Source of the DNA: Talinum fruticosum
Lineage: Eukaryota; Streptophyta; Magnoliopsida; Caryophyllales; Talinaceae
Reading direction: 5' to 3'
Assembly: GCA_021018815.1 (NCBI GenBank)
Contig: JAITYX010000007.1
Span: 7,813,001-7,877,000, forward strand
DNA length: 64,000 nt
A model generated the notes under the pieces. The model was not told the origin of the DNA. It did not search any database and saw only the letters and a program-made list of their open reading frames with translations. The position numbers were made by a program, and so were the translations under genes. Below are positions 27,176-38,924 of the stretch, one piece after another (within the stretch, counting starts at the first letter, position 1; every line of letters begins with the position of its first letter).

Positions 27176-27189
27176 AGTCTACTTGCAAC

Positions 27190-27701
27190 ATCGGTAGAAA
27201 AATTTGTTGCATTTATGGATTGACATTCCAATTAAGAAGTCCCAAATATGATGTGTTCCAACTACTTCAACTTCGTCACAAAAATAAATTTCGATAAAAA
27301 AACTTTCATTCATTTTTTTTATTAATATATATCACAAAATAAAATCATCAATTAAGAAAACAATAAAATACTAAAAATGTTTATAACTATACATAAATTT
27401 TGTTCTAGAACAAAAAAAATTTACATAAATTTTGTTATTATTATTGTTTCTACTACAATGAGTGACAAAATAAAAAACATAATTTATTTTTAAATTTTGA
27501 ATTTTTCTTTGATAGAATATATCTTAATTGTTAAAAATTAGTTTTAATATCCACCACTCCCTACATATGTATTTTTTCACTTTGAAGAGAGAAAGAGAGA
27601 GAGAGCTTTGAAAATAAAAAAACATAATGGTAGAGGAAAGAAGAGATGGTGAGGTGGCAAGCATAAAGTTAGAGAAACTGTAAATAGAAGGGGGTTGTTT
27701 A
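27190..27701. other. AT-rich DNA right of the hAT element
   Basis: This stretch should hold the distal part of the interrupted CACTA element, but neither the rest of its second gene nor a 3' terminus is recognisable. Confidence 0.5.
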
Positions 27702-28449
27702 GAGCATTTGCGATGAGTGAGCTTATTTTAGGCTCACCTTGTAGGGAGTCCACAGACGACACATCGCCTAAGAGTCTCATTTTTCTCTCTCATAAATCCT
27801 TATTTTTACAATGTAAGGCTCACCAATAAAACTCATCCATTTAAATAATTCACATGAAGTCCACTCATTAACATATTTAATTAATTAATTTTTTATTTTA
27901 TATTATTATTTATTTTTATAATATATATAAAAAATTATTTCGGTGTAATATAAAGATTTAAATTAATTATTTTAGATTGTGAATTTTTTAAAACAAAGAT
28001 ACAATAATAATAATATTATTATTATTACAATAATTCAACATGTAATTAATTATTTTATGTTGTTTTTTTAAACGTTAGAATTTTTATTTTTTTGGAACAA
28101 AGGTAAGTGATAATTTCATTGCTCCAAAAGTAAGATATAATTACATGAAATCCTAGGCATACCCAGGGGCATCAGCTACAGCAAGCTTATGCCCGACTCT
28201 CCCAATAGCATATTCATCCTAACACGGACAAAATATTTGATCCTATATATAATATTCTACATTAGGTATCCGACCCCGAAATTTGACATTGTTTCTAGCT
28301 TGCCATACCATGTATATTGTAGCCCACAGTGAACATCTCGGTATTCTTGCTCTTGGTGTTTTGCCCCTTACGCAAACTAACTCAATTCATGTTTCCGAGT
28401 CCAGACTTCTAGGCTTGATCCCCGAGCAATTGCGAGTATATCTACCCAA

Positions 28450-31400
28450 ATTTGATTACTGAAATCACATTTGAAGAAGAAGTGGTTGCATAATTCAGCC
28501 CCTTTTGAGCATAGCTAGCAACATCCTGGTTGTTGGTGCGGTAAGTGACTTTTCCTTTCCTCAGTCCACGGTCTCCCATGAGTAGCAATCCAGGTTATGA
28601 ATGCATGCTTGGGCATAGATAATGGATCCCATACTGTTGCAGCCCAATGATAAGTTCTCACCCCTCTTTTCGGTGTTTGTATATGTCCCCCACCTTGAGT
28701 CTGTCACCCTTGTTCTGTTGTTCCATCCAGTTGATAATTTTTTCATGCCCTCCCATGAGCTCACTTGTTGCATCCCTCTCTCTCGAGTATATTTTTCCAG
28801 CCCCAACTATCTTTGCTAGTTGCTGACACTTGCCAAATTGTTCCCTTTTGTAGTTGATATGCTCCGATCCACTTTTCCCATATACCGCCTTCCCGATTAT
28901 GCAATTTCCACAATAACCCGATTCTTTGAGCTTTATTCCGACTTAATAACTCCTTGAAATTGAGTCATCTCTCTTTGTACCTCCTACAAACTGCACTCCA
29001 AGAGATAAGGGCTTCAGCCTTCCCGCTTACTCCTCCATTCCATAGAAACCTACTACGGATAGTGTCCACCTCATGAAGGACTTGCTTGGGTAGCATAAAC
29101 ACCGAGCCGCAAAAATTTTGTATACTGAATATGAGTGCATTGATGAGTTGCTTCCTTCCTGCATAGATTAGGAGCTTTGTAGCCCACTTGTTGCGAGTAG
29201 TGCTTGTAATTTTATTAATAATAGGCTTACATTGTGTGTAGCTGATTTTGGTGGAAGAGAGTGGTACCCCAGGTATCTAAAAGGCATGTCCCCCTTAACA
29301 AAACCAGTGCTCTCCAAGTATTAATTTCTGCTCCGACTTTTTACCCCTCCAAAATAGATACATGATTTTTGCGTATTTGCTTTTAGTCTTGAATAATCCC
29401 CAAAGGCATTTAAAATCAGCAAAGCATACTGAATGGCAGCAACATCTCTTCTCGTGAAGAGTAGAAGGTCATCGGCGAATATCGGGTAAGTTAGATTCAA
29501 CTTTTTGCTTTTTGGATGAAGGATATACTTTTTACCTTGACTGCATTCCTACACATCATGATCGGAACCTCCATGCATAATACAAATATATAAGGAGACA
29601 TTGGGTCTCTCTGCCTCAGGCCCCTCCTCCCCTTTATCCAACCCTCTTGACTCCCATTAATGTTGATAGAGAATGTTGCGGTTGAAATACATGTCATAAT
29701 CGGGGATGTGAAGTGTTCCTTAAATCCAAAGCCTCTCATAATCCGCTCAATGGATCCCCATTCCATTGAATCATATGCCTTTTTGATATCCATTTTGATC
29801 ATGGCCCTTAGTGATATTTTCTTCCTTGTGTACTTGCACACCATTTCTTGAGCTAGTAGGATGCTATCTTAGATGTACCTCTCCTTAAAAATGCACTTTG
29901 CTAATTTCCAACAAGAAATGGTAGCACCGATTGCATTCTAATCACTAGAAGCTTTGATATGATCTTGTAAACCACATTGCAACAAGCTATAGGCCTGAAA
30001 TCCTGTGGGGAGGATGGGTTCTCTACTTTTGGGATTAATATAATCGGGGTGGAATTTATTGCTTTGAGCAATTTTCCATTGTTGAAGAAATCCACAACAG
30101 ACTTTGCTTATATCTCTTTCCACTATTTCCCATGCTTTAATGTAGAAAGCAGAGTTGTAGCCATCGGGGCCGGGGCCTTCAATTCATGCATACTGCAGAG
30201 TGCTTCTTTAATTTCCTTCTCTGTGGGTAGGCTATCCAGATAACAATGTTTGTCGGTCTGGAACAAGTATTACCCGCAGAAAATACTTCCCGAGGTACAC
30301 CGATTGTGCTCGTAGAGGTTCCCAACAGTTGCTCATAATAGTCCAGTACCATATTCTTTACTTGCTTTGGATCATTAACCATATTGCCATTTGCATCATC
30401 AAACAAGATATTGTGCTCTTTGCTATTTTAGCTTTCGGGTAGGCATAAAAATATGCATTATTAGAATCCCCAGTTTTATATGCTTGCGCCTTGAATCTTT
30501 GCTTGCAAAATTGACTCCTCAACTCTTTATAGCTTCAGCAGTTTGGTTGACAGTACCTTTTTCTCAGAGGTAAACCCCTCATCCAGTGGGTTAGCTTGTA
30601 GTTTCCTTTGGTAATATGCCAGCACTAGTAATGCCTCATTGATTTTCCCCTCTATTTTACTCGTAGGCATGTTGATGTATTGATTTGAAAGCTATTTTCA
30701 TCGGTTTCAACTTCATGTATATCCGGTACATAGGGCAGCCTCTTATGTACTTCCTCCACCCTTCTTGCACAATTTGAAGGAATTGGGGATTATCTGTCCA
30801 GTGTTCAAGAATTTGATGGTCATGGAAGGTCTCTTATTGTTTTCAGCGATGCTCGGCTCCATTCTAGCATGATTTGAGAGGTCGGGTTCAACAAAATGGG
30901 CTTGACATATCAATGTAGAGTAGAGCATGGCCAGGTTTTGTAGCATCATATCTAGTTTACACCAAACAACTTCCCCATTATCCTGCTTATTCCACCAGGT
31001 GTAATAGGCTCCCATAGCATTCGGGTCAGTCAACGAGCAAATGTGCAAGAATGTAGCAAAATCATCTATAACACCCATATTTGGGTTGCTATTACCGATT
31101 CTTTCCTATGTATGAGTAACTACATTAAAATCCCCCATGAGAATCCACTGTGTACCCTGCATGTCCCATGAACTTAATTCCTCTCATAATCTTTGCCTTT
31201 CTTTCCTGCCGTTTGAGCCATACACAAATGTACAATCGAATGCAATGATATTGTCCTAAGTATTCACTTTGTAGTGTTTGAATTGAGTTGTAGTATGTAT
31301 CATCTGTTACCTGAATTGTGTTCCTCCAAACTACCCAGATTCCGCCATTTGGGTGAGATAAGTAGTTGAAAGCACCTTCACGACCTCTAAAGGTTTTATT

Positions 31401-31840
31401 AAAGATCTTCTCAACTTTCTGTTGCTTCACTCTAGTTTCCAAGATTCCCATTAGATCCACCTTAGTTCTCCTAAATATGTCTCCCAGCTTCCTCGTGTTT
31501 GGCGAGGTCATTTACCCCCTCACATTCCAACTGCATAATTTCATGTTTTGGGGTGTTGGTTGTGCAAACCTCTCCCCATACTTGTTGCAGCATCCCCTTT
31601 TCGCTCCCATGCCATCCCCGGTGTGTTTAATCCTTCAACTTGCCCTTCTAGGGAAGGAAAGGGTTTTTAAGAAAACTTCTTGGATTATTTGGGGTAGATC
31701 CTGTGGTTTTTTATGTGTTCGAGTCTTGTGTTTTTGAATTGTCACATTCTCTCCACTAGTAGGTGTAATTATTGACCAATTGTATTGCTCCTCATTTGAT
31801 GCGGTTATAACCGCATCAGGCTTGTCAAGTGTTTGTATCA
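28450..31840 (-). pseudogene. LINE ORF2 (endonuclease, reverse transcriptase, zf-RVT)
   Basis: On the minus strand an endonuclease/exonuclease/phosphatase region is visible at 31,511-30,740 (LMGILETRVKQQKVEKIF, NGGIWVVW). The reverse transcriptase follows at about 30,100-29,400, with TPIILIPKVENPSSPQDFRP, ACCNVVYKIISK, MIKMDIKKAYDSMEW, GLRQRDPMSPYIFVL and FADDLLLF. FADD replaces the common YADD but keeps both catalytic Asp. A C-terminal zinc-binding region near 28,640-28,460 reads PKHAFITWIATHGRP and later KGAELCNHFFFKC. Stops and frame changes interrupt it repeatedly, so it cannot encode an intact protein as read. Confidence 0.87.
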
Positions 31841-34576
31841 CGTAACGACCCGACCCTAAACAATATCACTTATCTTACTAATTACAAAATTTATGTAATC
31901 GAGCGCGCGCACTTCAATTCGATATTTTATATTTAAATTATTTTTATATGTGTATTATGCAGCTAAGGCGACGAAGTGGCCTCCAACAAATAAATTTCAT
32001 AATAATGATTGTAAACCTACGGATATGTTAAAATAAAAATTTAGGGATTTATATGAATATATATATAACGCCTATAAATATAAAGGTACATAATTATAAG
32101 GCTATCGAAATTATATTTTAAATGAACCGTTACATTTTAAACCAGATTGAATAATAATAAATAAATAAATAAAATAAATCAGATTTTTGAAGGAAAAATC
32201 TAGAAATGATTCATCCGGAATCGTTTACCAAAAAAAAAAAAAAAGGTGGTTAAAGATAAAAATAGTCGGGTTTTCGGTTCTATATTCCTCATTCGCGTTT
32301 CCCGCCTCGAGCTACCTACTCCTCTGCTTCTCCCTCCCCTCGCTGCCATCGCCCTCTCCAGCCACTCAGCACTACCGACGCCGGTTGGAAGACCGGCGCC
32401 GGCCACCCATCACCTCTCTCTCGTCTCGCCCTCTCCCTTCCTCGCACTCTCGCTCTCTCTCTCCCTCGCGTGCCTATGCTCCCCTCCCCTGCCTTCACTC
32501 GCTACCCTGGTCTCGGCCACCAAGCGCCATCAACGCCGGCTAGCAGCCGCGCGCGGCGTCATCGGGAAGACGCCCGACGTCTCTCTCTCGCTCTCTCTCT
32601 CTCGCGCGGGCGTGGCCCCGCTTCCGGGCTCCCCTCTGCGGCCCACCTAGTGGCTATCCCCCAGCCGCCGAAGCCTTGCCGGTGCTCGCCCGGTGTTCGC
32701 CGGAGCCCCGGTGTACAGCCACCGCTCCACCATCTTCTTGGCTTCCATCTCTTTGGTTTTGAAGGTAAAACCCTAAAATTCAGAATTACACACTTATTTA
32801 TTTACTTAGTAATTATAACTGTAAATTGAATCATATGATTTAGAAATATTTTTGTGGCGTGAATTCAAAGATTGAATTGGGAAAAACTAAGTTGGTATGA
32901 ATGATTGAGGTTTGGTATTTTGGTGGATTGATTGTGTATGAATGTAAATGAATGAGATTTCTTTTGGGGAAATTATGAATTAGTGAATGAGATTGGGGAT
33001 GTCTTATTATAGAATTAAGTAATTTGATGGAGTTGTTATATTTTAGAAATGGTTGTATTGAGCAAATAAAACGGAATGCTTATGTGGAAATTGAAATTAT
33101 ATCGAGTAATGTGTAGAGGCATGGAAAATAATTGAGCATTAAGCATACCTAATTGTGGTTGTGAATGTGAATTTTGTTGAGAGAATAATGCTTATGACCT
33201 TAAAATGGTGTATGTATGAATTTTGAGCAATTCGGTAGATTATGGAACCTTCCTAGGGGAAGGCATTTGATGGGTTAATTAATTACTTAACTATGGGTTT
33301 TGAATGCAATGAAGGGAGAAGTAGGGAATAAATTAGGAATAAGTGTCTTTTTGTGTATATACATATATTTTAATCCAAGTCAACTAAACAAATTGAATTG
33401 CATCAAAATCATTGAGTATCTAATTAGCCTAATCAACTTCTTTAGTTAGTATGTATTGTATTCAATATTTGAAACGGAATTAACGCAATAAAGTTGAGTA
33501 ATTAATCGATTCTCGTATAAGTATAGGAAATGAAATGAATTGTCAATGCTTATACAAATCCAATTATTAAAACTCAAGAGATACATTATTAACAACAAAA
33601 ATCTATTTGAAACATAACTCGGGCCACTTCCGTTGCCGATTAGCTGGTAACTTGAATTTTTATAAAAGGGGATAAACAAATATTCTCGGCTCGAGTACGT
33701 TCATTGCTCGTACCCTTCGAAAATTCACATATTTCACCAAATCTCAACATTTCTCATATAAATAACTAATAATGAATCATTTGCAAATCAAGTTTTGTCA
33801 CCTAATTAAGTGGTCCCCGCTCAATTATCAATCATCGGGGCTTATGCCCTTCAATTCCACCGCGCGGCTTCAACTCGGGTTCTCGGTCGGCCCAGGAGGT
33901 GTGCACCTTAGTAAGATCTTATCAATTATCAAGGGGTTCCACTTTCGGATAATAACCGGAAAGCAAGTTTTACTCATATTCTCTCCCCTTGATTTCAAAC
34001 TAAAATGAATTGAAATACGCGCGCTCAATTAAAATGTTTTTCAAAGTCGTTTTATAGTGCGGAAATGTTCGTACTGAGTTTCGACTCATTCTTCGAAATA
34101 TTTTACTTGTTTTTGTTTTAGGAGGAAGCATTGGTGAACAATCAATTACCTACCAAGTCCGACGAAGGCAAACCATAGCCAGCCACGTTGCATTTGTAAT
34201 TCGAAGGTGTATAGACGCTCACGAGTGATTTTACCCTCAACCATGGTTTAGGTATGACTTTGGGAATTATTATACGTTGCATATTATCTTGTGGAATAGA
34301 CGAAAGTCTAGATTGTATAAATATTATATTACTAAGCAAGTAAACCGTATTTTGGGACGACTTAGCTACTTGGGTAATAAGCAATTACTCCTAACAGGAT
34401 CAATGGAAATAAAACAGGTTGGATTGCACAAATTGTATTTCATTTTATTTCATTTAGTTAGCCTTGTCCTATTTTTAGGACGGCGGTAACGTCTTCGTTC
34501 GTTATCTTCTGCTGCGACCTTACGTAATATTTTCTAATTAAGGGATTATTAAGTAATGGTGATTGGGGGCGTTACA
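31841..34576 (+). mobile_element. LTR-like insertion in the LINE, 2.7 kb
   Basis: It runs from CGTAACGACCCGACCC to GGGGGCGTTACA. These are TGTAACG/CGTTACA-type inverted ends in which the first T has become C, a common form in plant LTRs. Flanks carry TATCA on the left and TATCG on the right, the latter after two extra bases. It separates LINE ORF1 from the endonuclease. No retrotransposon protein is encoded; a GC-rich CT-repeat block occupies 32,290-32,760. A solo LTR is the simplest reading. The orientation is a guess. Confidence 0.6.
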
Positions 34577-34654
34577 GATATCGTTGCTCGTCCTCTCCTT
34601 TGGCATCCTCTATCTCCCGATTTGTGTTCTCTTCCAATTGTGTGATATGTGTGT

Positions 34655-35760
34655 CTACTCGCTCTTAGCTCTTGTATAGATTGTTTCCGTTGCCGGACTC
34701 ATGTCCCTGTCTCGTGTGCACTCATGTTCCCCATGTCCAAGGGACTTACACTTTTTGCAATAAAAACGAACCCATTCGTACCACGTTTTCTGCATATACA
34801 CCTGTTCCATTGGGCAATTGAACTGGAATCTCTCCAGGAATTGTATGCCTAACATCCACCTCCACCAATATTCTAGCATATGATATTCTTTCCTTCCTAA
34901 CCGTGCATTGATCAGCATACAATGGTATCCCAATTAGACTAACTATTTTATCGAGTGCGAGTGTGAGACCAAGCATGCAAATCTAGGTCCAAGAGATTAA
35001 TCCATACAGGTACCTTAGCCATGTCTTCTTTGTCGAACCTGAAGTTTACAGTCCATTGTCGGAGTACCAAGGCATTGTTACCTAGCATTCATGGTCCTCC
35101 CTTCAAAATTTGGTCTCTGTCTTATGGACTATCAAATCTGAAGATTATCCATACACTTTTGTGTAGTAAGATTTTTGGCTTGGTGACTTGCTTCCATTGT
35201 TCATTCACAAACGAGTGTATTGCCCCAAGCCTCTGGATAGTTCCCACGATATACCCAACCAATGCATTATGCTAATACTCCATTTCCTCTTCTACATCTC
35301 GCTAATTCAATAATTGATGTTGGCCACCCCTCCACGTCCATGGGTGTAATGAACTCCAGCCGCATACCATTTTCCGGATTTCTACTCGCTGGAAATAGTT
35401 GCCGAAATGTTTTCTTCTTCGGGGTCCTTCTATTCTTCCCCCCCAAATCCTCCTCGGTTCTTCAATTTCACCTTGGGCATCTTCTGCGTTTATCGGATAT
35501 GTTCCTTCTGCTTCCATTTCAGCTTGCCCACGACTTGCGTCTACTAGTGAAAGCCAAATTACTCCCTCGATTTGCCTTGTTCTTCTCGCTGGTCTTCCGA
35601 ATTTGTTCCTCCATCGGCCAAATTCGCGGCTCATCTTGGTTCCTTACGCCTTCTTCCCCACTCGTCCCCTCTTCAGTCCTTCGAATCGGTGTTCCCGATT
35701 CTCATCCTCTATCCGAGTGCTAGCCCCATTCTATATAGCACTTGCCATCTCCGGTTGAGT
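34655..35760 (-). pseudogene. LINE ORF1 (nucleic-acid-binding protein)
   Basis: Minus-strand segments read IPVQLPNGTG, then VYMQKTWYEWVRFYCKKC and GHGEHEC, a CCHC zinc knuckle typical of plant L1 ORF1 (DUF4283 plus zf-CCHC_4). The Cys-x2-Cys-x4-His-x4-Cys pattern is intact at CKKCKSLGHGEHEC. Upstream frames to about 35,760 are Arg/Glu/Gly-rich. Frame changes are present (the CCHC and the preceding domain lie partly in different frames), so it is not intact. Confidence 0.75.
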
Positions 35761-36453
35761 TTTCGATTTTGATGGTTTGCCTCTTTTGCCCATCTCGAAC
35801 AGCGATGGCATCGATTAGGTCGAGCTAGCCGATCGCCTCCGGAGAGCACCTCTCATGGCTGTTCAATTATTATAATGTTAGAATTTTTATTAAATAAAAA
35901 ATACAATGATGTTATAATTTTAATTTCTATAATTTTTTTTAAATGTTAGAGTTTGTAATTCTATTTAATTTCAATTTAGGGAGTGAGAGAGAAAGTGTTT
36001 AATTAATCCCCATATTCCCTAATTCAGCGAGCATAGAGAGGGAGGAAGAGAGAATTTGCATTTAGGTTTAATTTTTTTAATGAAAATTTAGGCTTAATTA
36101 ATACAGTGAGAATTTGTTATTCAATTTAATTTCAATTTATGAGAGAGAGAGAGTTTAATTCTAATATCGATAATGCGCAATTACAATTTTGTAATTAATC
36201 TCCATGTGCAATTTACGAAATATCACCAAACTCAAATTAATTACAATTCCGTAACTAATAGTGAGAGAGAAACTTAGCAAGTAATTAGTGGACGTTAACC
36301 AATTAATGCACGACATCCGGCATGGGCTTCACCTGTGAGAGGCGCCAAGAGTCGCGCCTGCTCAAGGTGCCTCGGGAGGACGCTCGTCCCTGTGGGATGA
36401 CGCATCTCGCGTCGCGCGCCTCGTCTGACGCATTAGCGCTGCAAGGGCTCTTA

Positions 36454-36999
36454 GGTATTTCACCACAAGTCAGCTATTCCATCTAACCTTCACCTTTTTC
36501 CTATTTTTTACTTTGTCACATACAAAATTTTAACTAATAACTACCCACTTCTCAAAATACATTTTACTGGCGGCCTCTCCAAACATTTTCCCTATTCCCA
36601 TACAACAAGTTAGTCATAATCATAATTATACAAGCAAGGTTAAACAAGCCACATGATCAAATTTAAAAAAATATATTCAATTTCAATCATAAAGAAAAGC
36701 AGACCATGTTGAATAAAACATATATAACATGTGAACACTATTTAATTTGCAAAGAAACAAATTATCAAACAATATAATCATGAAGATCTCTTACTTCTTT
36801 TAGGCATCAAACGAAAGAATACATGAATCTCATACTATTGCCACATACTTTTAATAGACATAATAGTTCACAAATCATAATTATTCTTCAAAGTGATGAA
36901 GGGAAAATCATCTTCCTCTACAATCTTCAAAACTTTTGAACTTGTCTAACTTATGAAAGTTTGAAGTCTTCTTATGAATTGTTTCCATTATAAGAAAAT
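36454..36999. other. AT-rich intergenic DNA
   Basis: No genes, repeats or termini are recognised in this stretch. Confidence 0.6.
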
Positions 37000-37915
37000 A
37001 ATTCTTAAGATTGTTGTAGAAAGTACAATTAGAATGGGGTACTTATACTTCTTATTTTTTAAAAATAATCTTAAGGATGAAATGTTGAAAGAAACAAATA
37101 TATTTGTTCTAAGGTTTTTTAAGGATCATTGATGGAAGTATTGCATTCACTCACAAGAATAAAATTTCATCTCTCTCTCTCTGACCTTAATAAAGGACCT
37201 CTAACCCCAGAGAATGGATAACGATAGAAGTTAAAGGCAGTTAATTCCATTGGGAGATATTAGAGGCCAATCTTATCCTAATTCAAATACAGTAAAACTA
37301 CTCAAAGAAGCCGGTTGCTTTTGCTTCTCAGTCTCATATTAAAATGCTTTAATCAACCTGCAAAAGTAAATCAAAGTGGTACTCAAAGTATAAAAATAAT
37401 TTGGTCCAAGATTAGGAAGGATAAAAAGTTAATTCAAAGTAATTAAGCACTTAATTATCCTTAACTCCGAGAAAATGGAATTTTCTTAGTCTAACATTCA
37501 ATAGGTTCTAATTCCATTTTATGTATATCTTTTAGATGATTAAGAGGTTAAAAGTGTATAGACACATTACATCAAACTGGTCGAGTAAATAATTTCAATT
37601 AATAAATCGACTTAGAAAGATGAATTAACGCAGTAATTCTTTTCCAATGAATATAATAAGTCACGAGTGTTGTTTTCTTTTTCGACTCTTAGGATTTTCC
37701 GGTTAAAACAGACCAACATGGGTTGTGTCCGACAACACGGATCGTGTTGGCTGCTGGAAGCCTATGGAACACATAACGACGAACACGACCCGTGTCCATC
37801 AACACGGTCTAATTGTGACCCGACTCAACTTGTTTGTTATCCAGGGATGCCATTGTGGTTATCCCATGTTATTAAACGGTTTATTCCGGGATATCATTCT
37901 TAGTTCTCCCACAAA
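37000..37915 (+). repeat. Dispersed repeat, copy 3 (most complete, LTR-like)
   Basis: This contains the blocks shared with copy 1 (37,010-37,290 and 37,720-37,915) and the middle block shared with copy 2 (37,315-37,650). It therefore gives the order of the family. No target duplication or coding domain was found. CGTGTCCATCAACACGG and related near-palindromes recall LTR U3 regions. Confidence 0.6.
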
Positions 37916-37919
37916 ATAT

Positions 37920-38789
37920 TATGAGAATGAACAAAATGTCACATATGGTGATGTACACATTTGTGTTTGAAGCAAGTAAGCCAATCCCCACTTGATATTG
38001 CTTGAAATATTCACATGAATCTTGTAATTAAGTCTAAATTTGTGATGATACAAAGAGGAAAATATGTAAAAACAGTTAAGAAATTATAGCAATTGATGTT
38101 GCACAAACCCAAACACCTAAATAAATTGTTGTAATAACTTATCTTTGATAAAAGTGTCACCTTTAAAAGGTGGTAAATTATAAAGGAAAAAACAGTCTTT
38201 AGACATATGACTTTTATCATTATTTATTATTTTTTATGAGAAGGCCATAATTGATGGCTTCAAACAAATTCTAATGACCTTTTAGAAATGCTTTTGAAAC
38301 ACCTATTCAATTATGTACATTTTTTTATAGAAAATAAAATTTTATTGATAAAAATTCATATGATATTTATAAAAATAATTTTCTCATAAAAATAAATTTA
38401 AAATATTAAAATAGATTTCTATTTCGATAAAATTGATGATAAATATATTTATATTTTACTCTGTACATCCATCTCGATGTAATGAAGAAAATTTAATTTA
38501 AAATAAAAAATGGGGTGGAGCGGTTGGGAGCCCAATTGCCTACGGGAAACAGCCCAAGGTTAAAAAATGCTCTTGTTTGTAGCCCATGCTAAGCATGCGT
38601 AAATAGATTGGGCCTCTGAATATATATATTTTTTTATCAAAGCAAGGGGGAGGGTGGGTTATATTAGATTGGGCTCACGAAGCTCATACATATCCAGGGA
38701 TGCTCAATTGACGCCTCTAAATAAATTTTTATTACCATTTCAACAATTTTTCCTTTTGCCGTATAATTGCCGTTTTATTTATTTATTTT
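37920..38789. other. Intergenic DNA
   Basis: AT-rich, with no gene recognised. The frame at 38,654-38,887 is an artefact of the SINE and its flank. Confidence 0.6.
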
Positions 38790-38797
38790 TTAGACAT

Positions 38798-38916
38798 TTT
38801 TTTTTTACAAAGGAGACACAAAGAGCAGTACAATATAATAAAGGAAGGGAGAATCGAACCTTAAACCTAATGTACTCGGGACCTTAGTCTTAACCACTAA
38901 ATCAGGACCTCATTGG
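38798..38916 (-). mobile_element. tRNA-derived SINE
   Basis: On the minus strand an A-box-like TTTAGTGGTTAAG and a B-box-like AGGTTCGATTCTCCC are spaced as in tRNA-related SINE heads. A short body and a poly(A) tail (T run at 38,797-38,806 on the + strand) follow. Flanking TTAGACAT (38,790-38,797) and TTAGATAT (38,917-38,924) form a likely 8-bp target duplication with one mismatch. Total length is about 120 bp. Confidence 0.8.
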
Positions 38917-38924
38917 TTAGATAT

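Larger units (their letters stand above)
20689..27181 (+). mobile_element. hAT transposon, about 6.5 kb
   Basis: The ends are TAGACCTGTCA and TGTCGAGTCTA (imperfect inverted repeats with shared TAGAC). Flanking octamers TCGGCAAC (20,681-20,688) and CTTGCAAC (27,182-27,189) agree in their last five bases, as expected for an aged 8-bp hAT target duplication. Both subterminal regions carry dense TTCGGGT-type motifs. It encodes a BED-finger hAT transposase (23.8-26.0 kb), now broken. It sits in the second gene of the CACTA element, so it is younger than that element. Confidence 0.8.
28089..35876 (-). mobile_element. L1-type LINE, minus strand
   Basis: A 15-bp target duplication GTTAGAATTTTTATT occurs at 28,074-28,088 and 35,877-35,891. 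The left copy is followed by a T run, which is the poly(A) tail of a minus-strand element. Order on the minus strand is ORF1, endonuclease, reverse transcriptase and zf-RVT, which is normal for plant L1 elements. Without the internal LTR-like insertion (31,841-34,576) it is about 5.05 kb and may be nearly full length. Confidence 0.9.
27702..36450. mobile_element. Small TIR element (Harbinger/Tourist-like?) split by a LINE
   Basis: The left end GAGCATTTGC and the right end, read inward as GAGCCCTTGC, form imperfect inverted termini flanked by TTA on both sides (27,699-27,701 and 36,451-36,453). This is the target duplication of PIF/Harbinger elements. Without the inserted LINE (28,089-35,891 with one target copy) it is about 0.93 kb and non-coding. 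Near the right end is an unusually GC-rich block (about 36,310-36,445). The family assignment is tentative. Confidence 0.45.

Noticed and set aside
31262..31274. TTTGTAGTG as the missing CACTA 3' end
   Set aside because: It lies inside the LINE endonuclease region and lacks the T run and subterminal motifs of the 5' end.
32187..32829. Long overlapping frames in a GC-rich block
   Set aside because: The block is a CT-rich repeat region inside the LTR-like insertion; frames exist in all directions with low complexity.
38798..38916. Functional tRNA gene
   Set aside because: Only A-box and B-box-like motifs are present; no cloverleaf forms, and a poly(A) tail with target duplication shows a SINE.
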